This document shows, one piece after another, positions 1-10,994 of a stretch of 64,000 bases of DNA. The notes under the pieces were generated by a model. That model saw only the letters and a list, made by a program, of their open reading frames with translations. It was not told where the DNA came from and ran no database searches. The stretch spans positions 21,541-85,540 of the forward strand of contig JASANE010012349.1 in assembly GCA_030248225.1 (NCBI GenBank), written 5' to 3'. Origin of the DNA: Trileptium ribeirensis (Eukaryota > Nematoda > Enoplea > Enoplida > Thoracostomopsidae). The position numbers were made by a program, and so were the translations under genes. How positions within the stretch are numbered: the first letter of the stretch is position 1; every line of letters starts with the position of its first letter.

Positions 1-2115
1 AATATCCTCATGTGCCTTACGTGCCTAATTTAAACAGTTTTTTCTTAAATTTCATCACAAAAGCTTCTGAGTGTTCTTGTTAGGTCGGGATACCACAGAT
101 GGGTTAACCTAAACTATGAGCCTCGACGACGTATGATAAATTGTGAGCGATTATAGTTTCACGAATTGGTTAGTAAACATGAAACAATGACATCGGACAA
201 AGTAAGGCCACAAACATGTCAGCATTCTTCCAGCCCCAGTTTGTTCGAGTTTGTGTTTTCGTTGTTTTGGTCACAGTTGTTTTAGGTATATTATTACCTA
301 GCGCAATATTACGCTGTTTCGTCAGTTAAAGCTTCTTGAAATAGCAAGCGAAATAGGGTACGTATGAGTAGTCTAACATAACGGCTGGCAGGGATGAATT
401 CACATCCATTAGTTAATTTATTTAACCATTTATTAATGGAAATATGTATTTACTTGAATTGTTTCCATGCTAAGGTTTGTAAAATTGAGAAAACCGGCAA
501 CGTTTACATTACCTGATGCGGATAAGCCATGAACCACGTAATGTTTTGCTTCGTTCCCGCTTTCATTTCCACTATCGTCGCTGAAACATATTGGAAGAAT
601 CAATAAAATGCTAGTAGCATATATGGCTAATAATTTTTCATATATTGTAATGAATACAACAATTTTAATGAAAAAATGGCAAATTTATTGTATTAAATTA
701 ATATTTTTTAGAAAAATTTTGTATCGGCTTTGTAAAGGGCAGTCATATGTATTTATTTCTAAATTAGATGATGCATAGAGTTGCCAACCACGTTAAGATC
801 ACGTGTAGTCTGCAACATGAGACGCTGGCGAACCCTATGATGATTTTTAAGCAGGCGTGATCCAACATAGAGCAGTTTGTCATTACTGTATAAGATTTAA
901 GGCTTGCTATTTTTTATATTTGCTAAATGTCTCCCTCATAGCTTGTTTGCCCACAATACCTGCTTCCTGTTTTAAACTATAATGTTAGCACCTGAGATGT
1001 GATATAATTTGAATGAAAACCTGTTGCTCGGAATCGTCAGGAAACCTGCGCTTTGCCCGAGTTGATGACACGAAACCATTCGCATTCACATGGCTTAAGA
1101 TTCACATTACACTGTCGTAGCTGTGTATAACTCTCATAATACATCATGTAGATATTGTTTGCAGTACGTATATCAAACTTAACTGTCGTGTTCGACCATT
1201 TAACCAGATGCCAAGGTTTCCTTGCAACACTAATAGTATAATGCGTCACTAAACTTTGGTGGCCCGACCAACCATTCTGGTTATTCAGCATTGTGCCGCA
1301 ACAAGGGTTGCCATGCGATATCGGTTATTACTATTTAGAACGGATGGAATTTGCTCACGTATAATGCTGTGATAAGATTTAAGCAACAATGTACATTTAG
1401 CCGACTGTTCGTAAATCAGTCAGCAATATAATAAATAATTGTAACACAGCTTATATAGTTAAAGCCGTGCATCAAAATAACTTAACTCACGTTTTGCTAA
1501 ATTAGCTGTATTACAAGTCAGTTCCAGCACAACTGGGCGTGCGTCTAGTAATTTGTACGCACGGTTGTGTTGTTTAACTCGTTCAAACTCGTGCTGAGGT
1601 ACTAGTCTGAACTCGTTACAACCGTGCGTACAAATCACTCAACGCACGATAGCTGTGCTACAACTATTACATGTATCTTCAAATGAAATGTTTCCTCATG
1701 AAGAGCAGTTAAATACGAACAGCTTTAATATTTTAAAAATAGTGCGACAGAGTATCCTATATAAAGCATGTTGTATTACTTGGCTGTTGGAAGCAAGAGT
1801 AATTACATTTCAAACTAAGTTACAACAAAATATAATGTTTGCATTACGTCTAACCAATTTGTTAGACAATTGACATAAAATGATAAAGTATAATTTTTTG
1901 TGCCAATAAACATGGGAGCTTGTAGATTAGTTGAGCGGTGCTTGTGGTGTGTTAAAATAAAGCACATGTAGTTTGTAAGGCGTGTTTAGAGCATCTTTGA
2001 CTACTTCTGATTCAAGAAGCTGTATACCGATTTTCTTCCAAAGTTGTCTTTCGAAACTTTAGCCAAAGTAAAAATTCTCAGCAACTGATATCATCAATAT
2101 AAAAATATGAACTAC
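1..2115. other. No recognised gene
   Basis: AT-rich sequence. Later exons of the minus-strand gene that starts at 2379 could lie here, but I could not identify one. A minus-strand ORF at 1037-1291 is discussed under rejected items. Confidence 0.5.
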
Positions 2116-2177
2116 TCAAATATATGCATTCAACATTAAAAACAAAGCATTGTGGCTAAAAACATAAAACTCTGTAC

Positions 2178-2379
2178 CGTTTTTGTCTCTTGGCATGCCA
2201 CAGGGTGGCTTGGTTCTGGCATTGTCGAGGAAATCGAGCGCTGGTTTTCGAGCAGGTGGCCAAGTCAATCTCACATGGCCATGGCAAAATCGTATATACA
2301 CATGGGCGATTAAAAACAACACTGCTGCACGAACGGATATGTGTATCATTATATCATCGATCTGTAATTTCGTATTCAT
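2178..2379 (-). CDS. Putative first exon of a secreted, LPMO-like or copper-binding protein
   Basis: The minus-strand ORF opens at ATG 2379, with a second in-frame Met at codon 11. A hydrophobic stretch at about residues 14-32 is typical of a signal peptide. It is followed by HGHVRLTWPPAR, then LDFLDNARTKPPCGMPR. Cleavage just after the Cys at residue 32 would leave an N-terminal His. That is the arrangement in lytic polysaccharide monooxygenases and related copper proteins, where the N-terminal His binds copper. I read a donor, G|gtacag, at 2178/2177, giving 67 codons plus one base. Without splicing the frame stops at 2116. The first ~22 codons fall inside repeat unit 1 of the adjacent array, so all upstream DNA of this gene is array. 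Downstream exons were not found. The family assignment rests on motif likeness only. It could instead be another secreted protein or a dead exon. Confidence 0.5.
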
Positions 2380-5292
2380 ATTAAAATGAGTTTTTCACGC
2401 GCTGCGACATGTTTAGAAAAACTGCGTTAACTCTTGAGCCCAAGCCTGTTGTTTTCTGGGCGTTAAATATAAACATGACATCGAAATAGCAAAACAGATG
2501 GACATGCTATCAAAGCATGCTTTAATTATTATACATGTAAGAGGTCCGACATTTGGGGAGGGTATAACCGGGTCCTCGGGAGTGTCGACCTTCGGCGCGT
2601 CGCGCTACCAAAAACAATACTGCTGCATGAACGGATATGTGTATCATTATATCATCGATCTGTAATTTCGTATTCATATTAAAATGAGTTTTTCACGCGC
2701 TGCGACATGTTTAGAAAAACTGCGTTAACTCTTGAGCCCAAGCCTGTTGTTTTCTGGACGTTAAATATAAACATGACATCGAAATAGCAAAACAGCTGGA
2801 CATGCTATCAAAGCATGCTTTAATTATTATACATGTAAGAGGTCCGACATTTGGGGAGGGTATAACCGGGTCCTCGGGAGTGTCGACCTTCGGCGCGTCG
2901 CGCTACCAAAAACAATACTGCTGCATGAACGGATATGTGTATCATTATATCATCGATCTGTAATTTCGTATTCATATTAAAATGAGTTTTTCACGCGCTA
3001 CGACATGTTTAGAAAAACTGCGTTAACTCTTGAGCCCAAGCCTGTTGTTTTCTGGACGTTAAATATAAACATGACATCGAAATAGCAAAACAGCTGGACA
3101 TGCTATCAAAGCATGCTTTAATTATTATACATGTAAGAGGTCCGACATTTGGGGAGGGTATAACCGGGTCCTCGGGAGTGTCGACGTTCGGCGCGTCGCG
3201 CTACCAAAAACAATACTGCTGCACGAACGGATATGTGTATCATTATATCATCGATCTGTAATTTCGTATTCATATTAAAATGAGTTTTTCACGCGCTACG
3301 ACATGTTTAGAAAAACTGCGTTAACTCTTGAGCCCAAGCCTGTTGTTTTCTGGACGTTAAATATAAACATGACATCGAAAACGCAAAACAGCTGGACATG
3401 CTATCAAAGCATGCTTTAATTATTATACATGTAAGAGGTCCGACATTTGGGGAGGGTATAACCGGGTCCTCGGGAATGTCGACCTTCGGCGCGTCGCGCT
3501 ACCAAAAACAATACTGCTGCATGAACGGATATGTGTATCATTATATCATCGATCTGTAATTTCGTATTCATATTAAAATGAGTTTTTCACGCGCTGCGAC
3601 ATGTTTAGAAAAACTGCGTTAACTCTTGAGCCCAAGCCTGTTGTTTTCTGGACGTTAAATATAAACATGACATCGAAATAGCAAAACAGCTGGACATGCT
3701 ATCAAAGCATGCTTTAATTATTATACATGTAAGAGGTCCGACATTTGGGGAGGGTATAACCGGGTCCTCGGGAGTGTCGACCTTCGGCGCGTCGCGCTAC
3801 CAAAAACAATACTGCTGCACGAACGGATATGTGTATCATTATATCATCGATCTGTAATTTCGTATTCATATTAAAATGAGTTTTTCACGCGCTGCGACAT
3901 GTTTAGAAAAACTGCGTTAACTCTTGAGCCCAAGACTGTTGTTTTCTGGACGTTAAATATAAACATGACATCGAAATAGCAAAACAGCTGGACATGCTAT
4001 CAAAGCATGCTTTAATTATTATACATGTAAGAGGTCCTACATTTGGGGAGGGTATAACCGGGTCCTCGGGAGTGTCGACCTTCGGCGCGTCGCGCTACCA
4101 AAAACAATACTGCTGCACGAACGGATATGTGTATCATTATATCATCGATCTGTAATTTCGTATTCATATTAAAATGAGTTTTTCACGCGCTACGACATGT
4201 TTAGAAAAACTGCGTTAACTCTTAAGCCCAAGCCTGTTGTTTTCTGGACGTTAAATATAAACATGACATCGAAATAGCAAAACAGCTGGACATGCTATCA
4301 AAGCATGCTTTAATTATTATACATGTAAGAGGTCCGACATTTGGGGAGGGTATAACCGGGTCCTCGGGAATGTCGACCTTCGGTGCGTCGCGCTACCAAA
4401 AACAATACTGCTGCATGAACGGATATGTGTATCATTATATCATCGATCTGTAATTTCGTATTCATATTAAAATGAGTTTTTCACGCGCTGCGACATGTTT
4501 AGAAAAACTGCGTTAACTCTTGAGCCCAAGCCTGTTGTTTTCTGGACGTTAAATATAAACATGACATCGAAATAGCAAAACAGCTGGACATGCTATCAAA
4601 GCATGCTTTAATTATTATACATGTAAGAGGTCCGACATTTGGGGAGGGTATAACCGGGTCCTCGGGAGTGTCGACCTTCGGCGCGTCGCGCTACCAAAAA
4701 CAATACTGCTGCACGAACGGATATGTGTATCATTATATCATCGATCTGTAATTTCGTATTCATATTAAAATGAGTTTTTCACGCGCTGCGACATGTTTAG
4801 AAAAACTGCGTTAACTCTTGAGCCCAAGACTGTTGTTTTCTGGACGTTAAATATAAACATGACATCGAAATAGCAAAACAGCTGGACATGCTATCAAAGC
4901 ATGCTTTAATTATTATACATGTCAGAGGTCCTACATTTGGGGAGGGTATAACCGGGTCCACGGGAGTGTCGACCTTCGGCGCGTCGCGCTACCAAAAACA
5001 ATACTGCTGCACGAACGGATATGTGTATCATTATATCATCGATCTGTAATTTCGTATTCATATTAAAATGAGTTTTTCACGCGCTGCGACATGTTTAGAA
5101 AAACTGCGTTAACTCTTGAGCCCAAGCCTGTTGTTTTCTGGACGTTAAATATAAACATGACATCGAAATAGCAAAACAGCTGGACATGCTATCAAAGTAT
5201 GCTTTAATTATTATACATGTAAGAGGTCCGACATTTGGGGAGGGTATAACCGGGTCCTCGGGAGTGTCGAACTTCGGCGCGTCGCGCTACCA
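2312..5292. repeat. Tandem array, ten units of 298 bp
   Basis: The marker gaggtcc recurs at 2541, 2839, 3137, 3435, 3733, 4031, 4329, 4627, 4925 and 5223, a constant 298-bp step with no indels. The array runs from aaaaacaa at 2312 to gcgctaccaa near 5292, close to exactly ten units. Copies differ by a few substitutions each. Shared variants show that units 4-6 correspond to units 7-9, an 894-bp higher-order repeat. On the minus strand each unit holds a start codon and the first ~22 codons of the exon at 2178-2379, plus its 5' flank. Satellite-like amplification by unequal crossing over is the likely origin. Confidence 0.97.
2522..5061 (-). other. Nine repeated 51-codon ORFs in the 298-bp array
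   Basis: In units 2-10 the ATG equivalent to that at 2379 recurs every 298 bp (2677, 2975 and so on to 5061). Each frame copies the signal-peptide start, then crosses the unit junction into unrelated sequence beginning LVARRAEG. It ends at a TAA after 51 codons; the first such stop is at 2522-2524. All nine frames stay open because the units have no indels. Some copy differences are synonymous (CAC/CAT, CGG/AGG) and others change residues (Arg/His, Gly/Arg, Gly/Val, Tyr/Asp). Nothing shows that these are translated. They may be a by-product of amplifying the 5' end of the neighbouring gene. Confidence 0.5.
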
Positions 5293-6390
5293 AGGAGATC
5301 AGTCGGTGGACTGGGACGGGGAGAGAGCGCGGCGCCCGCGATGTCTCCGAAGGAGTTGAGTGACCTATTAGAGGTTAGGCGCTTAGGGCTGATGGGGTCC
5401 CCTCTCCCCTAAGAGCATGTATGTTGAATTATGTACGCTATATTTAGTTGACATCATATTTGACACTTAGTCTCCACAGGCATGTGCCCCGTTGATATTT
5501 TTACACTTTGCTGGCGGCAAAGCAAATATATGTAATTATTTCATACAAAAGTGGCGATGGACAGAATTGCATGAGCGAACTAATATCCGATTCAAACTAA
5601 AGAACTGTAAGTCATTATAACTACGAAGTCGGCTCTTGTTACAAACACGGACAACTTAGTGGCAGGACTATGCTCGTACTAAATTTGCAGATCTGGCCTG
5701 CTACAAACACATATCACAGAACAAATGTAGGATATTTTATAAAGAAATATGTGAAATTTTGAGCATTTGTTTCACAAACATAGAGGCAAAGACAACTAAA
5801 TATTTATGTCAAGAACTCGACTAAAGCTAATGCTTATTCTTTAGTTTTCGTTAACAACATGTAATGAATATGGTGTTATTGTTTAAATCTGATTGAGTGT
5901 TAACTGGTCATGCTTTATCTCTTCCAAATTAGAAAGTAGTCGTAGCCAAGCGTTGCAAATGTTTTAAAGTTACGAATTATTTTGACCACTCCAGCTTAGT
6001 ACGGTAACGTTCTGATTTAATATATCCTACTTACAAGAGAAATTATGCGAAAGTTTCTTATGTGAAAGCGATATTAAAATCCGATGCATGCTAACAATGC
6101 AGCATTACATTTCAAGACTTACACAAACTGTACGGTTAATATAATCTAGCAAAGTCATAAGGGCTAAAATGTTGGGTATACAGAAATAAAGGATGTCAGC
6201 ATGCAATATTTGTCTTTATCGATAAACATTTATAAAATTTTTATTGAAAACGATCAGCGCTGCTACTGTGGCGCCATATTTTCCACTTATTTTCCCATTT
6301 CAATAATACATCCCATTATCAATATTACATCCAATATTTCCAATCTCCATATTACATTCTTTGTCATACAGCGAGATGGCAGCCTAACTT
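5293..6390. other. Right flank of the array, no gene seen
   Basis: The first ~120 bases (to about 5410) are clearly GC-richer than the surroundings and may be the original upstream flank of the amplified unit. The rest is AT-rich and without recognisable coding sequence. Confidence 0.4.
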
Positions 6391-6394
6391 TTAT

Positions 6395-6560
6395 GGGCGG
6401 AAGTAAAATGCGTACAATGCACGCTGTCAATATACTAATTCTTAGCCTAAGCCTTAAATGAGACTCATACCAGGCCTAAAGTTGGGGCTTGACGCCATCC
6501 GACACCCTGCTACAAGCTATTGCTTTTAACGGTAAAACCTTATCAAAGTTAAGATGGCCT
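6395..6560 (+). repeat. Dispersed repeat family R1, copy 1
   Basis: It has the order gggcggaa, aatgc, caatatacta, cttagcctaag, atgagactcat, then a gccatccgacaccctgctacaagc block. Diverged copies with the same order occur at 6700-6960, 19925-20100 and 29185-29330 (inverted). Half of the foldback at 41608-42157 also matches. It is probably a degraded non-autonomous transposon. Confidence 0.6.
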
Positions 6561-6699
6561 AACGATAACTAGATATAACAGTTGGACCAGTTTTAGCCTG
6601 TTTTGATTTATTTTTTGTTGGCAAAGTACACAACTCTGGGTTGCGCATTTGAGGCGTGCGATTTCTATATATATGTCAAGCAAAAAATTTGACATCGAT

Positions 6700-6960
6700 G
6701 AAATTTTTGGCCAATGTAACCTTTAGCGGCGGAACAGAAATGCATGCTATGTCGTTTTCTATATACTAAGCATAAAGCTTAGTCTAGGTCTAAGCTCCCC
6801 TATATGCCATGTACTAAAACTAAAACTAGCCTAAGTCGGTGGGTTGCCGCCCTCCGAAACCCCGCTGTAAACCGTTGTTTTTTCTAACGTTGTAACGTCC
6901 AGCTCCTAAAGATGACATGAGCCTAATTTTTTTATACCTTGGAAAAAACGAAACAAAGTT
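6700..6960 (+). repeat. Dispersed repeat family R1, copy 2
   Basis: It repeats the R1 order: gcggaacagaaatgc, tatatactaagc, cttagtctagg, cctaagtcggtgggttgcc, ccctccgaaaccccgctg. It lies about 300 bp from copy 1 in the same orientation. Confidence 0.6.
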
Positions 6961-9900
6961 CACAGGGTTTTAGACTTATTAATATAGACGACAAAGAATA
7001 AGGCAATATTTACCAGTATTTGAATAACAGCCACTTCAACGACAACTGAGATAAAAGCAACTTCCGCAAAAAAGTGAGACTATTTACGAGTGTTAGAAGA
7101 CGAAACTATTTCAAAAACTATTTGATTCAGCAGTTGTCGTTGGCGAAACAACAAAGCCAAAGTATTGCGTGAATTGTGCAATACAAATCCAGTAGGTAGT
7201 GATTTCGTTGTAAGTTAACTCAAAACATTCGAGTGCGTTTCTGATGTAAAGACTGCTCCCAAGACCCCATCGACTACGGCAATATATTTGAATCGTGCCA
7301 AACAAACAAACCGGGTAAATAAATTAATCTCATTAATCTCTACCTTCTTGCTTCACCCAGGTATTATATCGAGGTCCAAGTGGGATAGCTTATGCTTGGG
7401 TGATCTGTCTTCGCCCTCCAAAAATAGAGGATCAGCTGGTCGGCGGGAAAAGCTCGAAACTAATTAAGTATCCGAATTTTGTAACAAATTGAACGATGCG
7501 GCATGTAATTCCTTGGGAAAAACCGGCCTGCTTCCGCTCCTTACGATCCACAGCTATATGATTCACAAATAGGTTTAATCAAACACTAGAAACGTGACTA
7601 ATGAAGTGTGCTCAAAATCTAGTTTAGGACCAACATTTCTAATTTATTTTATTCTCTTACCGTGTACAAAATACAGCCGTTCCTAAAGTACAGCCCGTTC
7701 CACTTATTATACGGTGTGAAACACAGATTACCCAATGGAAATGATCTACTATCACTAAAATAAAATTGGTAAAGTCATGCTGACGAGACTGAGTAACATT
7801 TACATACAGCACGTGAAGCTGATGCAGAAATACTGCAGACGCTCAAGCAAAGCAGAAACAATCGCTTAACGTAGAACGCAGATGATCCGTTAGTGAAATT
7901 AAAGATTAGGTTTAGTTTGAGAAACAGTCGCGAGGCGATAAAGTAATCTAAAGGCGTGGACTATATACTATACCAGGAATTTATCGAAAATCACGTACAA
8001 TATTTCTAAAGATGATTAGCATTTATAAAAGTGTATTCATCAAATCTGAAGCTTTTTGTCGGTGCCACGTAAGCAAAAGTTCTTCTTGATCCAGAAAACG
8101 TCAACAGAGCCACTGATTCAACTACTAATCCTTAGCGTGTTTATGGGGAAATAACCTTACCACAAGGCGACAAAAATCAACTTCAAAAAGTCCACATGAG
8201 TGGTTAAACCAGTCATCATAAACGCAGCACAACTTTTCTAATCAAACAACAGTTTAAAACTGCTCACGAGCTGAATGGCAAATTTTTGGCCTGGATAATT
8301 TTCTTCCGTCATCTGCTTTTATGAGGGGGAAACGCAGCATTGTAAAATTCACGATGTTGGTAGGGGACATTGGGTACTATCCTCAAAACAGGAAGACTGT
8401 ATGATGATCCAATTTTCTTTTGTCTGCCTCGTGTATGCCAATGGCTGCTGTGCAGTAGTTCTGCCATCGAAATTGATATGGCCTTGTAGTTATTCCATGC
8501 CAGCGTCAGGTTGTAGAAAATTATTGTGGTTTACTTACGATTGCTTTTGTGATGAGCCCGGCAATTTATGATCAAAAAATCTATGCGTCAACATCTACTT
8601 GGCTGTTTTTAAATCGAATCCGGACTGCTTTCACCGTTTCCTGGACAGTACATGTCCAATCAGCTGCTACCGCTGCATACCATACCACCGTTGAATAGCA
8701 GAGGGTAGCAAGTTGCTGTGTAATATGTTTATTTAATATGCCCATTATTGTTATCCGTCCAATACTACTTTCCAGGCGTTACTGAAGCATCACAGTGTTT
8801 TTGCTTTACATATAAATTCGTTTTGCTAAACCATTCATTTATATTAATTCGTATGCTACTGTTTAGCGCTGATAAATAAACTAGTTGAAAATATGGCGAG
8901 GGGAGAAATATGGCAGCCCAAGAGTGTATGAATATGTGACCGGTGAAAATATCGCAAGCGGAAAATATGACATCAGGAGAAGAGAAAAATATAACAGTAC
9001 CAAAATGTTACTTCCCCGCGCCTGTTGTTACAAAAATATCTTCTAGAAAATATAACTTGCGCGCGAACATATCTACAACGATTTAGCATTGTATGAGATT
9101 AAATACGCGCAGGCTATCGTAGCACAATCGCAGCCGTATTGCACGGTTTTTTCTTCAGTCTGATATTTTTATCTTTTTAAGGATGTATGAATAGTGTAAG
9201 AGAAAAGAGCAGGACCATTAATTCGTCATACCCCTTTGTTCTCAGTTTATTCATATGAGTAGTAATAAAGCTGATAAAAGTCTGAAGCTTAGCTAATTTG
9301 AGTGACCATTGAACACCGAGCCTGGATCGTTTTAATACGAGCATCGTAGACCAGCCACTACGTTATTTGGCAAACGTTGCTCCGCACCTCAAGGAACCTC
9401 ACAACGCGAGCGAACAACGCACGCGCAATGGCATGCTGCGTGACACAATCGGTTATTGTGTCGCATTGTAATGTACGAGCAGACAAATGTGTGAATTTGA
9501 GAACTAAAGCCTTAATAGAAGGATGGAATCTTTCTTGCGTACCTACCAGTTTGCAAGCAAACATGTCGCTCCCCTAGGATACCACGAATTCCTGTTCTAA
9601 AAAAGTTTATAATTTGTGATACTGAAGAGTGTTAACCTTGACATTGAGACTTTAATTTTTGTATATATATATTTTGGTGAATCTGATTTCCTTCCTGGAT
9701 CCAACAGCTCCACATAGATCGCGCACTTTGTGATTAGTTTATGGGTGTAAGTGATCGTACTTCCAATGCACTGTATTGTTTACCGCGGTAGAGTTGTTTT
9801 AATGAAGTTTAGACTCAGACTTACGAAAGATAGAGCTAAAGGCACAATCTGACGACTGTGACAAAATTCAACAACAAAAACGTCAAATGTTATACTGAAT

Positions 9901-10745
9901 TGTTAAAATGGCCAAGAAGTACTTATTTTACGGCTACATGTTACCGGTGATCACTACCAGTATCTGCGTCCAATGTCACAAAATCACACAGTGGGTATTT
10001 GAGTTATGATTCAAGCCTATAATCAATCACATGATAAATATTAAGGACTGGTATAGAAAAAATAGCGTGCCTAAAAACTATCTGCTGCCGATTGCAGATC
10101 GGCTACTGCAATCTGTCCAATATTCAATTTCGTTTGGCACTGTAAAAAATAATGGTGATGCACAGTCACTGTAGGATGGTTTCTCAAAGGAATAAATATC
10201 TGTGCGGCGAATGAGGAAATACCGATTTATCCGTCGGTTGTTACATATAACAAGTTTATAAATTTGGATTTCAGTGGAAATTTTAAGCTTCTTATGCTAA
10301 TTTACAATAGATACAAACGCCTAAAAATACCGTATGTCAACTGGGTCATGCTACTCGACACTTTAAATGTTAATAATAAAATTAAAAAATTATTAATTTT
10401 TTAAACTCAGCATATATATTTTTAATATTTAGCGCACTAATTTTATGTCATGTTTGATTCAGCAAATGTTATACAATGAATGTGACCTGCTTATTTGCCA
10501 ACTGATGTAGTTCTAGACGTGCAATAATATTGCTCAGAATATAATTATAGCGAAGAATAGCGCATGAAACGGGTGTTTTTCAAAGATTTTTGAAAATGAT
10601 GCAGCCATATTTTGTAACGATTTACTTTTCAAACAAATTTCGGAAATTATTTTATCCCATGTTGGTTGATTATAAATATGTATATGATTTTAAGTACACG
10701 TATATTTAACAACTAGGTTAGTAAAAGGTGCACCGAAGTCCGCCA
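6961..10745. other. No recognised gene
   Basis: AT-rich DNA with scattered short ORFs that show no domain motif. At 9358-9577 overlapping ORFs on both strands span a slightly GC-richer patch, but neither looks like a known protein. Confidence 0.5.
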
Positions 10746-10749
10746 ACTT

Positions 10750-10990
10750 ATAAGATATATGGCCCAGATGGAGTGCTCAGGGAAGCTAATTTTTTAAATT
10801 TTTAGGAACAGATAATTTGACCCAATTTTGTTAAAATTTTCTCATAGTTATGCTAATGTTCCACTATTTTTGCTAGAATTTTGCCCATATTTTGCTAATT
10901 TGTGCTATTTTTTCCCAAATATCCAAAAATCTTGGGCGCTTCAGCGCGGGGAGGGGGTGCATAACCTTTACCCCCATGCGCAACTATGTA
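10750..10990. repeat. Dispersed repeat family R2, inverted copy
   Basis: It consists of short phrases such as ttttgttaaaatttt, ttttgctagaattttgccc and attttgctaattt, ending in a GC-rich tail near 10940-10965. The same phrases occur on the other strand at 24500-24700 and 27720-27860 as ggtaaaattggcaaaaatg. It looks like a decayed element with a low-complexity core. Confidence 0.5.
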
Positions 10991-10994
10991 TTAA

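Noticed and set aside
1037..1291. 84-codon minus-strand ORF with two clustered cysteines, possible next exon of the gene starting at 2379
   Set aside because: The splice sites are weak and the sequence does not resemble the region expected after CGMPR. It could not be separated from a chance ORF.
2312..5292. CRISPR-like or bacterial repeat array
   Set aside because: Units are 298 bp with no spacers, and the context is clearly eukaryotic.
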